Shown here in pieces: positions 34,256 through 45,969 of a stretch of DNA of 64,000 bases (its first letter is position 1; each line of letters starts with the position of its first letter). Made by a program: the position numbers and the translations under genes. The stretch comes from Aegilops tauschii subsp. strangulata. Taxonomy: Eukaryota; Streptophyta; Magnoliopsida; Poales; Poaceae. The DNA lies in assembly GCF_002575655.3 (NCBI RefSeq), contig NC_053038.3, forward strand, positions 143,484,885-143,548,884. Direction: 5' to 3'. A model generated the notes under the pieces. The model was given only the letters and a program-made list of their open reading frames with translations, was not told the origin of the DNA and did not search any database.

Positions 34256-36139
34256 TATCCATCTAAGTCTATTTTATTAGCGTCAAAGAAACAATTACTT
34301 TGATCTGTATATTTTTATATGCAGGAGTTCACTACAAAGTGACTTCTACCGCGGGTACGGAGTATGCGCTAGCAACATTCTACACTGGCGTTCGTTCGTG
34401 CCACACTACTCGATGGACATGCATGCGAGCTGCCGCCCCATGACCCAGTCTACATCAACACGATGTGGCCACCTCGTCCATCCACACGACTTACAACGGC
34501 GTGGCTGACTCACCCGTCTGCGCGGTTTTACAAAGCTGCGGCTGACTCACGCGTTCGGGCCATTTTCTAATACCGCGGTAAACTCCTACATATACATCAA
34601 CAACTCAGGGCCACGCCTACTCACACAAGCTACCCAATGGACATGTGCAAGTCATTGCCATGCGGTCCAGTCTGCTTCAGCATATTGAGGAAACAAGAGA
34701 GTAGGCCACGGACGGATTGTCTCTGGAGAGGCTGGGTGAGCTGGCCATGGTTTGAGCTAGTGATTCAAAAACCAGCAAAAGAAAAAAGAGAAGAAAATGG
34801 CCCTGGAAGAACCAGATGAGCTGGACCAAGAGAGAATAACAAGCAATGGGAGGACATATGATGCGCATAGCAAAGATCATCAGCTCACCATTTCACCTTT
34901 AGTTTTAAACAAATTCCAGCGTTTGGCTGTCAACTGTATGCCGGTTTATGCCACGGCTGAATATTAAGAATCTTAAGCTGACTCCTCAAGTCATCTTAAG
35001 AGTCAGGGGCTACACTGACATAACTCAGCAAATTTGGCTAGTTTCAAAAAAATTCAAAACCCCTGGTTATTTCAAGGAAGACAACCTGGTCCTGGAGACT
35101 GCTGCCACATTAGTGAAAATTTCAAAGTTGTTAGAAAATTTCCAGCTTAAAAAGTGTCAGGCAATCAAAAAGTTTCGGCTCAACAGAAAGATTCTGGATT
35201 ATCAAAGAAGGTTCCGGCTCAAGGGAAATCTATATCACAAAGTTTTGAGTTCTCAAATGTTGAGCTAAAAGCTCGTTTCAAGGGGAATCCATCTCTCGCA
35301 AGTTTGAGTTCTCAGAAAAATTAAAAGGTTGCCAAAGAGAACTTGCTGCCATGATGCGCAGTTCAAACATGGGTATCCTGCCAGATTGGTGAAAAAAATT
35401 AAAGATTGCCAAAGAAGACTAGCTGCCAAGATGCGCGGTTCAAACTTGGGTATCCTGCCTTATTATGATCAACGTAATAAAGCCAGCATCCCCGAAACTC
35501 GAGGCCTCTGTTGTTTCATCACATATATTGTGTATGTGTCTTTTATTAATTGATCATAAGGTCACTTCGGGGCTTCCAACTCATCGAGTTTAGCTATCTC
35601 ACCCTCATGACCCGGCAAATAATGCCACATTATTGGTTAAACCTTCCTGTATGCTTGATGCTACTCCGAACAGGATGAGCCGCTGTACTCTTGACAAGTC
35701 AATCTTCACGACCCCGAACTTGTCAAGGTTAAAACGGCGGTTTAAGTCATGCGAGAGCCAGCTTACTGATGGCAAGGATAAACCAAGGCTATCATGCCAG
35801 CTTCATCGAAGCAAGACTCGAGCCTCGAAAGCTGGTCATTTTATACTCTATTATCATACACATACATCATGGTACATTCCATTATTATTGCATCATCATA
35901 CAATGCACCATATATGCATGGATATATTGGTTTACGTTGCAGGAGCCAGTTTTCAAACCAGGTTATATTATTCCAATCTTAACAGCCAACATGGCTGGAT
36001 TTTCATTATGGTTATCATAACCAGGATTTAATGATTGAGGTTTTCAAAGCTGCTTTAGAAAAATGGCTATTATTTCCTCATCCAAAAATACCAGCTTACA
36101 GCAAGGAGCATGCACTACTGCAGGATGCTGCTAATGTGA
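34256..36139. mobile_element. Repeat debris, probably Gypsy non-coding DNA
   Basis: No domain-bearing frame. From about 34910 the style (repeated AAATTTCAA, GGTTTAA, tandem short direct repeats) resembles the untranslated interior of Triticeae Gypsy elements. A roughly 70 bp direct repeat with GGTATCCTGCC at its end lies at about 35330-35460 (two copies). The ORFs at 34948, 35633 and 36031 have no motifs, and the last crosses into CACTA subterminal sequence. Confidence 0.35.
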
Positions 36140-36542
36140 CACTACGATCAGAGACCCTTCGACGAAACTGTGTGCGATGCAATAATTGCAAACGGTGGTG
36201 TAAAAACCCATCAAAAAAGGTGCAAAACATTTGCGATGGAGGATGCATCAAACACGCACTGGTGCACGTCGGTCCTAAACAAACGGTTTTAACCCCTTTC
36301 CGCGACGGCATTTGGAACCGTCGCCAAGTGAGTGTGTGCGATAGGGTGTCCTTCCCACACGACCCAGAAATCGTAGGGGACAGGCCCTCCTGGGACCCAT
36401 GCTGGGGCCGTGTGCGATCGGGCGAGGCATCGAAACCCAATCATTTCCGTAGGTATGTACATCCCACACGGTAATCCGAGAAGATCATTTCCGTAGGTAT
36501 GTACATCCCACACGGTAATCCAAGAAAATCATTTCCATAGGT

Positions 36543-38061
36543 CACTACTAGGAAAAGGCCTACTAGTGCCACACCAATTTTGCCTACTAATGGTGCACTA
36601 CTGGTGCGCCACTAGTATCACGCCACTAGTATTAAATACTAATGGCGCACCACTTGTGCGCCATTAGTATCTGGTATACTAATGGCGCATCAAGCCGTGC
36701 ACCATTACTATCTGACTTAGTAATGGCGCACCACATAGAAGTGCGCCATTAGTAACAATTTTTTTTCAAATACTTTTTCAGAATTTTTTTTTAAATTTTT
36801 TTTTCAAAATTTGTTGTTTCAATTTTTTTTTCATTTTTCCTTAATCTCGGGTCAAATCGCACTAAGTGGTCAAACTTCCCGGAAGGTCACCCATCCTCAC
36901 ACTACTCCAGCCCGAGCACGCTTAACTTCACAGATCTATCCAACCCCAGCACCACCTCACTTAACAGGCACTTGTTGATATATCTACCATATCAATCCTA
37001 TTAAACCTTGTTGATGTCTAGGACTTTGTTCATGTTCATGAGTATGATGAAATTTTGAAAAATATTTCAAACTTCCCGATCATATTACGTATCATTTTTT
37101 GAAAAAAAATTCCAAAAAAATAAATTCAACACCAATTTTTTTCTGTTACTAGTGGCGCACCTAGCAAACGGTGCGCCACTAGTAAGTTTGAATTTTTTTG
37201 AATTTTTTTGCCTCTAGATCTTGAAAGCCCCGTAAGTTTTTTTCTGTTAGGTTTTTGAGGATTTTGAAAATGTTTAACGGGGTTTCCCCGGTTAAATTCG
37301 GATGTAACTTTTCGAGTAGATGATTTTTCATATAAAAAACTTTTTAATCCGAGTTCGTATGCAAAAGTTATGCCCATTTTACAAATTTCAGAGAGATTTT
37401 GCAAATAAAGTCGAAATTCATATTTGTAAATTTTCCCAACAACTAGACCACATATCACATGGGAAACTTATTTTCTTTTATTTTTTTGACATTTCCATCA
37501 TTTTCTTTTATTTTTTTGAAAACTGAAAAAGGCGGTCCACTGGGGGGGGGTGCATTCGGTGAAATTTTTGGGTAAAACTAGTAATGGCGCACCGTGGGAG
37601 TGCTGCGCCATTACTAGTTCAACTAGTAATGGCGCACCACTCCCACGGTGCGCCATTACTAGTTTTGAAAAAAATAAAAAAAATTTGAAAAAAAAATGAA
37701 AAAAATTTACTAGTGGCGCACCGTGGATGTGGTGCGCCATTAATAGTTTCCCCTGGTGCGCCATTACTAGTGTTAAAAAAATAAAAAAATTTGAAAAAAA
37801 TACTTGTGGCGCACCGTGGATGTGGTGCGCCATTACTAGTTTAAGTAGTAATGGCGCACTATCCCCTGGTGCGCCATTACTAGTTTTGAAAAAAAATAAA
37901 AGAATTGTTACTAGTTGCGCACCGTGGATGTGGTGCGCCATTAGTATTTGGACACTAATGGCGCACCAACACATGGTGCGCCATTAGTATATAGTAGTGG
38001 CGCACCACATGTCTGGTGCGCCATTAGTGTCCATATCATTTATAGCCTTTTCCTAGTAGTG
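36543..38061. mobile_element. CACTA MITE, 1519 bp, TSD GGT
   Basis: Perfect 17 bp terminal inverted repeats (CACTACTAGGAAAAGGC) with 3 bp TSDs GGT at 36540-36542 and 38062-38064. Removing it restores CATAGGTATGTACATCCC, matching neighbouring subterminal repeat units, so the empty site can be read from the flanks. The interior is non-coding. It has many inverted pairs of TAATGGCGCACC / GGTGCGCCATTA that can form successive hairpins, poly-T/poly-A tracts, and a 5S rRNA-like segment. ORFs at 37498-38205 are products of the palindromic repeats. Confidence 0.92.
36873..36929 (-). ncRNA. 5S rRNA-like segment (3' half) in the CACTA MITE
   Basis: On the reverse strand GAAGTTAAGCGTGCTCGGGC is followed at the usual distance by GGATGGGTGACC and CGGGAAGT. 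These are the box A and box C regions of the plant 5S rRNA internal promoter and match over about 57 bases with few differences. The 5' half of 5S is not present. It is not a functional 5S gene. No T-run terminator lies just downstream on that strand. Confidence 0.7.
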
Positions 38062-38380
38062 GGTATGTACATCCCGCACGGTGAATCCCAGAAAAACATT
38101 TCCGTTCATATGTATATCACACACAGTCAATCCAAGGAATACGTTTCTGTTCTTATGTACATCCCACACAGTCGATCCAGGGAAAAAGTTTCCGTTCGAA
38201 CGTAAATCCCACACAGTTTTATGTGCAGGCTCGTGTGTGAAAGGTGTAACTACCACACACGGTCTTCCTTGGTTAACTGTTTGCTTTTATCAACTATATC
38301 ACACACGATTTGATGAAGAAAACTGTGTGGCATTGGGCTATCCATCGCAGGCGCTTTTACTGCTAGAACCGTTCGCAAAG
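38062..38380. repeat. CACTA left subterminal repeats (right of MITE)
   Basis: Units of about 48 bp with GTA(T/A)ATCCCACACAGT-type cores and AAAACATTTCCGTTC-type spacers continue the units at 36430-36540. ORFs on either strand here are periodic artefacts. Confidence 0.65.
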
Positions 38381-38585
38381 GTCCATGACACATTTAGTAG
38401 GTTTATTAGTTTACAATTAATAATTCCAGTATTACGCAAATTCACATTTCGTATCGAACAACTATTTGCCAATTTCATATCAGGCACATAAATATATTAT
38501 AACATCACAGTACGGTAGCTACATGAAAACAGCACAGTACAACATATAGCTAGTTCAACTTCATAATAACAATATATTCATTTCC

Positions 38586-40000
38586 CTAATCGAGATCATC
38601 CAGGCTCGTCTTATCCACCTCTGCTTTCAGTGCAGTAAGAACCCATTTTGCACGGGCCAACTGGGAAAGTGCCTCCTCCTTCGCCAACACCATCTTAGCA
38701 AAGTCAAAAAAATCTGAGCTCATTCTCCACCTTCAACTTTTTATCCTGCATCTTGAAATATGCTTCAGCGTTGACAAGACTTTCTCTAAGCCTATGTGTG
38801 TTCACTTCCTCATACATGCTCCAGAGCTTCGTTAGGAACATCTTCAAAGACTGTGGCCACTCTTGATCAACCCATTCCAAGTAAGAACACTTCCGTTCAT
38901 CCTATAATATTTAAAACTAGATCAGTAACAATTGTAGGGGAAATGGGTTTATAACAACATAGAAAATCACCAATGCTTATTTCGAAAAACTGAAGAAACA
39001 TGTTAATTATGACATATCTTCTCAAAAAGATCAATGCGCAAATGAAATAATTGGTACTGAGACAACAACCAAATTCTGGAACATCAAAAGCTATAATTAA
39101 CTACAACGACGCTACAAGTTCTTACTCATGTACAATAAATAACAAATTGAACATTTTATGAGCAAGGTAAATATAACTGCAATAGCATAGCGACAGTGTC
39201 TGGATGACAGCAAATTGATACTAACAGGTGTGTACATGCACAAATTTAGTAACATAGAACTAATAGCACTAAGGCCGTCCACTATGTATGCCAAAACTTG
39301 TGTAAAGGAAACTGTTGCTACATCTCGCATCGGTGCCCTAAACTGGCGAGCCGATCCAGCGGAAAAAAATCAGGGACCCGGACTCTAGAGCATGTAGTTG
39401 CTCCGATGCCCAGTTCCTTCGTACCATAAAGATTTAGTATTTTACTGCTTGGCTGCACAAACTGCTAAAGCGGTGCCAAATGATTTTCTAATGGCACCGC
39501 TGATGAGATGGCAACAATTTAAGATACTAGGTACAAACCGAGACACTGTCTTAGGATGTGTTTGGTTGAAGGTGTGGTATGAATGGGTTGGGACCATGAC
39601 AGTGTCTGAATCACATCTAACAAATGATTTGTAACAACGGAAGAGGGTCTAACCTTCTCTGCACATGCCGGAAACTTCCTCCCAGTGTCCACAGAATCAA
39701 ACGCAAGTAGCTTCACGCATGGAGATTGATGGTGACAAAGAGCAGATAGATCTTCAGCCACCCCACTCCATTCGTTGCCAGTGATGGTCTTAGGGAGCTA
39801 CAAGAAAAACAAACGACTCAAATCGACCTCCGGGTTAAAGTCCTTCATTCCAAGTCATAGCCCAAGAGAGAGAAGAGGGGCATACCCGGGTGGTGAAGGA
39901 GTAGTCGCCGGAGGAGGAACCGCTGGAGATGTCTTTGAAGAAGACTATGGCGACCTCGGCGGTTGGATGCGAGACGGCGAGAGCAAGGAAGTGGCTATAT
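38586..40000 (-). pseudogene. GRF-type zinc-finger gene copy, three exons, one frameshift
   Basis: Reverse-strand gene with canonical GT-AG introns: exon A ends at 39886, exon B 39797-39654 (exactly 48 codons), exon C 38901-38586 (stop TAG 38588-38586); the introns are 88 and 752 nt. Exon A encodes a Ser-rich piece (SSGSSSGDYSFTTR). Exons B and C form a zf-GRF motif: Cys in HHQSPC, then DTGRKFPACAEK, then ERKCSYLEWVD, spanning the second intron. Exon C continues as a coiled-coil tail. One extra base in the T-run near 38710 shifts the frame. The start codon is unclear. GRF fingers bind nucleic acid in known proteins. Here it is probably element cargo. Confidence 0.7.
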
Positions 40001-40452
40001 CTTAGCAAGGAAGGAAGGAGGAAACAGGGGAAATGTGACTTGTGGTCGGGGAGAAAAGGGGGTGAGGAAGGGGGGAAGGGGGGCGGGGGTAGGTATTTTG
40101 GCGGTAGGCCAAAATTTTGGAAATGTGGAGGGAAACTTTGCACGCGGTGCCGCCGGACCATTCACTTTGAACGTTTGTGTGCATCACAAACGGTTCTTCT
40201 GCTTACGCGCATGGGATGAGTTTGATAATTCAAATTTTGGTGGAAATTTCCCCGGGTACGTCATTGCATAATTTAACATCGCTTGCTAATTTGGGCACAC
40301 AAAAGAGCGTACAGCAGACAGACCACACTTACTGAATCGAGCAATTTTAGTAATTACACAGAGCTAGTTGACCTAAACATTGCTCTAACAAAAGAGCAGC
40401 ATTAAAAACAAAGCCTAAGTACGCATAATTAAAAATCCGCCGCCGAGCCGGC

Positions 40453-41147
40453 CTATGCATCGCCGGTGTGAGATGAGACGTCGATGACTTGTCCTGGCGA
40501 CATGCCGCCGTTGGTGGACTCAGTGTCCCCCCTGCTGAAGTCGACTGCTTCCTCGTCCTCGTCCTCGTCCTCAGCGCCGCCCTCAAGGTTGTAGTCCTCG
40601 TAGTAGTGGCTGCGCCAGAGCTCGCGTTGGTACTCCACCGCCGATTCCTCGACGATCAGACTCTTCTCTACCTCGACCATGGCCACGCGCAACTCCTCCT
40701 CCCGGCGCTCCTCTATCTCCACCGCCTCCTGCATCTCCAGCTCCCGCTCGGCGACCTCATGAGGAAGCAGGTGCTCCATGGCCAACGCCGCCTTTTCAGA
40801 CGTGGGTTGCATGCTGGAGTCCGAGGTGGCCTGGAATATCTTGGCGTGTGCATCCTCGATCTTGGCGTGGATGGCCTCAACCCGGGCCAGGGCGACATCA
40901 GCGGCATGGACGGTAGCTCGAGCGCTCTTAGCGTTTGCAGCCGCCATCGTAGCAGTTGCTGCATCCGTCTCGGCTGCCGCAGCTGCCCTATCGGCTGCTG
41001 CAGACACCCTCTTGGCAGAAGTGGCCGCGCTCAATGCCGATGCGGCGGCACTCTCGGCGTAGGCGGTCGCGCTCTCGGCACCGGCGGCGGCGCTCGGGGG
41101 GGGGGGGGGACTCGGCCATCGTACGGGCCTTCATGAAGCTTTTCCAT
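40453..41147 (-). pseudogene. Ala-rich coiled-coil ORF with a G14-run frameshift
   Basis: An open frame from 41034 to 40453 encodes an Ala-rich N-terminal half (AAADRAAAAAETDAATAT), a Glu/Arg-rich helical middle and an acidic tail (EDEDEDEEAVDF). The Ala-rich pattern continues upstream to about 41095, where a run of 14 G (41096-41109) throws it out of frame with both candidate ATGs (41119 and 41147). A TATA box (TATTTAA) lies at 41261-41255. A one-base length change in the run would restore either start, so the break may be real or a sequencing slip. Function is unknown. It is adjacent to the GRF gene within the CACTA element. Confidence 0.5.
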
Positions 41148-41254
41148 GACGTCAGCTTTGCAAGAAGGGAGTGCGGGAATGGGGATCGGGATTTGTGGAT
41201 TCGGGGGTTGCCGGCACTAGAGCAGACGAGCCGGCGAAGCTTAAGGAGGGAGAC

Positions 41255-41261
41255 TTAAATA
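41255..41261 (-). promoter_or_regulatory. TATA box of the Ala-rich ORF
   Basis: TATTTAA on the reverse strand, about 110-140 bases before the candidate ATGs, a usual plant spacing for a TATA box plus leader. Confidence 0.4.
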
Positions 41262-41394
41262 GACCCAGATATTTTCATCGCAAACGGTTCCTAGAAAACA
41301 ACTGTGTGTGATGTTGTAGATATTTTTATTAGCTGTGAAAGATGAATTTGGAATAAAGTGCCAACGGATGGTGTTTTAAATGAACGAGAAATTT

Positions 41395-44300
41395 TGTAGT
41401 ACTAATACAACTGTCATGTCAAATTTTGGAAAATTTCAGGGGTCATTTGACCTTCTAAGACATTTAAGTGATTTTCTAGCCATTTAATGACAGTAATTGA
41501 AATTTGAACTACATGTACATGCAACAGCTAACCATAACGGTTTGAAAACTCATATTTCGTGTACTTGTGTGCGATTTAATTCAATGTGCAATAAATTGGA
41601 AGGAATTTTCAAACATATTGGTCTACGGCTATGACACAATTAAGCATGGAGTGACATGGCATTTTAATTCCAAAAAAAATCAGAAACACATGAAACCTTG
41701 GTTGATGTAATGTCATGCCACCAAGATGGTGGTAAAAAAATTGGCATGTTTGACCAAAGTTTGGACACACACCCCTCACAAACCGGAGCAACTCACTAGA
41801 AGGCTCGTTGTTCCGAGAGGGAACAATGCATGTTTGATGACGAACGGGAGATAGCTTCCTCTTACGGCCTTCAAATATTTTTCTACGTCTAACATGCACT
41901 ACTACTACTGTAATGTGAAATTTTTGAAAATTCTAGGTGTCATTTGACCTTTTAAAGACCGTAATTGAAATTTGAACTACATCTACATGCAACGCGTAAC
42001 CGAAACGGTTTGAAAAATCATATTTGTGTACTTGTGTGCAAGTTAATTCCATGTGCAGTAAACCAGAAGGAATTTTCAAACATATTTGTATCAGGACTTG
42101 GACACATATGGATGAATACGTATGCTTGGAGTGGCATGGCATTTTAATCCAAAAAAAAATCAGAAACACATGAAACCTTGGTTGATGTAATGTCATGCCA
42201 CCAAGATGATGTGGTAAATAAATTGGCATGTTTGACGAAAGTTTGGACACACACACCCCTCACAAACTGGAGCAACTCGCTAGAAGGTTCGTGGTTCCGA
42301 GAGGGAACAATGCATGTTTGATGATGAACGAGAGATAGCTTCCTCTTACGGCCTTCAAATTCTTTCTACGTCTAACGTGCACTACTACAACTATAATGTG
42401 AAATTTTGGAAAATTCTAGGGGTCATTTGAACTTTTAAAGACATTTAAGTGATTTTCTAACCATTTAATGACCATAATTCAAATTTGAACTACATCTACA
42501 TGCAACGCCTAACCAAAACGTTCTGAAAAATTATATATGTGTACTTGTGTGCGAGTTAATTCCATGTGCAGTAAATTGGAATGAATTTTCAAACATATTG
42601 GTCTCACGACATGGACACATGCATATGTATGCATGGAGTGAGATGGCATTTTAAGTCAAAAAATAGAAAAATGATGAGAAACACATGAAACCTTGGTTGA
42701 TGTAATGTCATGCCACCAAGATGATGTGGTAAAGAAATTGGCATGTTTGACGAACGTTTGGACACGCACCCCTCACAAACCGGAGCAACTCGCTAGAAGG
42801 TTCGTGGTTCTGAGAGGGAGCAATGCATGTTTGATGACGAACGGGAGATAGCTTCCTCTTACGGCTTCAAATTTTTTCCTATACGTTTAACGTGCACTAA
42901 TATAACTGTCATGTGAAAATTTGGTAAATTTCAGGGTTCATTTGACCTGTTAAAGAAATTTAAGAGATTTTCTAACCAGTTAATGACCGTACTTCAAATT
43001 TGAATAAAATCTACATGCAACGCCTAACCATAGCGGTTTGAAAAATCATATTTTGTGTACTTGTGTGCGAGTTCATTCCATGTGCAGTAAATTCGAAGGA
43101 ATTTTCAAACATATTGGTGTCAAGGCATGGGCACATGCATGGAGTGCATGCCATGGCATTTTAATTCCAAAAAATAAAAAAATGATCAGAAAAACATTAA
43201 ACCTTGCTTGATTTATTGTCATGCCACCAAGATGATGTGGTAAAGAAATTGGCATGTGTGACGAAAGTTTGGACACACACCCCTCACAAGCCGGAGCAAC
43301 TCGCTAGAAGATTCGTGGTTCTGAGAGGGAACAATGCATGTTTGATGATGAACAGGAGAAAGCTTCCTCTTACGGCCTTGAAATATTTTCTACCTCTAAC
43401 GTGCACTACTACAACTGTAATGTGAAATTTTGGAAAATTCTAGGGGTCATTTGACATTTCAAAGACATTTAAGTGATTTTCTAACCATTTAATGACCGTA
43501 ATTCAAATTTGAACTACATCTACATGCAACGCCTAACCAAAACGGTTTGAAAAATCATATCTGTGTACTTGTGTGTGAGTTAATTCCATGTGCAGTAAAT
43601 GAGAAGGAATTTTCAAACATATTGGTCTGACGACATGGACACATGCATACGTATGCATGGAGTGACATGGCATTTTAATTAAAAAAATAGAAAAATGATC
43701 AGAAACACATGAAACCTTGGTTGATGTAATGTCATGCCACCAAGATGATGTGGTAAAGAAATTGGCATGTTTGACGAACGTTTGGACACACGCCCCTGAG
43801 AAACCGGAGCAACTCGCTAGAAGGTTCGTGGTTCTGAGAGGGAACAATGCATGTTTGATGACGAACGAGAGATAGCTTCCTCTTACGGCCTTCAAATTTT
43901 TTCCTACGTTTAACGTGCAGCTGTCATGTGAAAATTTGGTAAATTTCAGGGGTCATTTGACCTTCTAAAGACATTTAAGTGATTTTCTAACCATTTAATG
44001 ACCATAATTCAAATTTGAACTACATCTACATGCAACGCCTAACCAAAACGGTTTGAAAAATCATATTTTTGTGTACTTGTGTGCGAGTTAATGCCATGTG
44101 CAGTAAATTCGAAAGAATTTTCAAACATATTGGTGTCAAGGAATGGGCACATGCATGGAGTGCATGCCATGGCATTTTAATTCCAAAAAATTAAAAAAAT
44201 GATCAGAAAACATGAAACCCTGCTTGATTTAATGTCATGCCACCAAGATGATGTGGTAAAAAATTGGCCTGTTTGACGAAACTTTGGACACACACCCCTC

Positions 44301-44605
44301 ACAAATCGGAGCAACTCACTAGAAGGTTCGTGGTTCCAAGAGGGAGCAATGCATGTTTGCTGACGGACGGGAGATAGCTTCCTCTTACGGCCTTCAAAAT
44401 TTTTCCTACGTTTAACGTGCACTAATACAACTGTCATGTGAAAATTTGGAAATTTTAAGGGGTCATTTGACCTTTTAAAGACATTGAAGTGATTTTCTAA
44501 CCATTTAATGACCGTAATTCAAATTTGAACTACATCTACATGCAACGCCTAACCAAAATGGTTTGAAAAATCATATTTTTGTGTACTTGTGTGCGAGTTA
44601 AAAAA
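41395..44605 (+). repeat. Tandem array, ~500 bp unit, about 6.4 copies
   Basis: Unit starts (TGT(C/A)ATGTGAAA...GGGGTCATTTGA) fall near 41408, 41908, 42390, 42905, 43413, 43920 and 44430; the last is incomplete. Each unit contains AAATTTGAACTACAT, a ACATGAAACC(T)TGGTTGAT motif, CATGCCACCAAGATG and GAGAGGGA(A/G)CAATGCATG. Units 3 and 5 resemble each other, as do 4 and 6, giving a ~1 kb dimeric higher-order repeat. All reverse-strand ORFs in the array (e.g. 41609-44437) repeat the same non-genic frame. Confidence 0.92.
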
Positions 44606-44981
44606 TCATCAGACGATGTAAATATCTGGTGTTCAAAAAAGAAAATTTAAAGATCTGGCAAGACAACCGCCCCCCACACGATTGGCAGTCTATCTCGCAG
44701 CTCGAGGTTTGGTAGGTGATTGGCGGGGATCATTAATCAGACACGGTATTGTATTGGAAACCGTCAGCTATTATGTTCACACGTGGATTTGCTGCGGAAC
44801 TGTGTGTAATTCAAACTACAGTACTCATAAATTCCGGTGACCGGCGTGTGTACTGTCCCCGTCGATCTAGATTCTAGCCGCCAATAAATACTACCTTGCT
44901 CACGTCGTCCCGCCTGCATTCTCATCTACATCCTCCCCTCGCTCGCCCTCTCTCTCTCTCTCTCTCTCTCAAATCTCTGCC

Positions 44982-45590
44982 ATGGCGCCGCCGGTCCGCC
45001 CACGCGCCGACGAGGAGTTGCCGCCCCCCGAGGACGCTCACTCGATTAGAAGCGACGAGGACCCCTACGCGCCGCCTGACGAGGTTGCGCCGGACCGCCC
45101 AACTTTGGATTGATTTTGGGGCCAGTACAATCTTTGTCTGTGGAAGTCGCTGCCGCCGGCTGAGAAAGCCAGGCAAGTGGCATTCAAGAAGGAGATGGCG
45201 GAGGAGGAAGCCAGGTACCAGGCATCCTGTGAAGCCCGTGATGCCGCCTGGAAAAAGGAGGCAGCAGAGCTTTGGAGGTGGGCGCGTCGTCGTGCCGTGG
45301 AGGTGTACGAAGATGGGTACTTCGCGAGGAAGGTCATAGGCGCTGGGCGCCTCGTCGCTGCGTGGAGGTGGGCCGATAAGCTCCAGCGTGCCACCGACGA
45401 GGGGCTCCGGTTGGCGCCCAACAAAATGGAAAGATCGGCTGCGCGCGTCCGCCAGCAAGAGGCAGATCAGTACGTCAAGCGTTGTGAGGCGAAGGAGTCG
45501 GAGTACTGCCTCCGCACTGGGAAGACGCCGCGCACCAGGGAGGTGCTGGCGAGGGGCTGCCGGAATACTGGCCCTAGGAGGGATTATTAG
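44982..45590 (+). pseudogene. CACTA-borne charged ORF, one in-frame TGA
   Basis: ATG 44982 follows a CT-repeat leader (44949-44970), giving a gene-like 5' structure. One frame of 203 codons runs to TAG/TAA at 45588-45590, with a TGA at 45111-45113. The N-terminus is Pro/Asp/Glu-rich; the rest is Arg/Lys/Glu/Ala-rich, helical, with KEMAEEEARYQASCEARDAA-like periodicity and a WARRRAVEVYEDGYFARK stretch. No known domain is recognised. It points towards the reverse-strand ORF at 45970-46629 (convergent). It is likely part of the transposon cargo. Confidence 0.5.
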
Positions 45591-45969
45591 TTTTAGTATT
45601 GTTTGTTTTCAACTTTATGCATTGTACCTAGTAGTTAAGTATCATCACGTATATGTGATGATATTATATATATTCTGTGATGATCTAATGAACAATTAAT
45701 ATATATATATATATATGTTATGAATTCCATTTTCTATCTATTTTTTGTATAGTAATTTGAATCTAGCTGTTATCATCCACATATACAGAATGGAAAGCGT
45801 ATATACACACATGGAAACAGAACATATAAGAATGGAAAACAGAGTACACACATTGAAACAGCGCAATAAGCAGAGCAATACTATGATTGCTGTGAATACA
45901 TAGCTATCCACGTCGAAACAACTTTCCAAAATAAAACGCGTCCATGAGACCATGACCAGCAGCCCTTGC

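Noticed and set aside
36140..36144. CACTA motif as the proven left tip of the second CACTA element
   Set aside because: The bases after it do not resemble a terminal repeat and the right tip is not in view, so it is kept only as a tentative boundary.
34948..36474. Three forward ORFs of 106-147 codons
   Set aside because: No motif or start context; the last one crosses from Gypsy-like debris into CACTA subterminal repeats.
36873..36929. A functional 5S rRNA gene
   Set aside because: Only the 3' half is recognisable, with substitutions and no terminator next to it.
41609..44437. Recurrent reverse-strand ORFs in the ~500 bp array
   Set aside because: The same frame recurs in each unit with different stops and no conserved start; it is an effect of the repeat.
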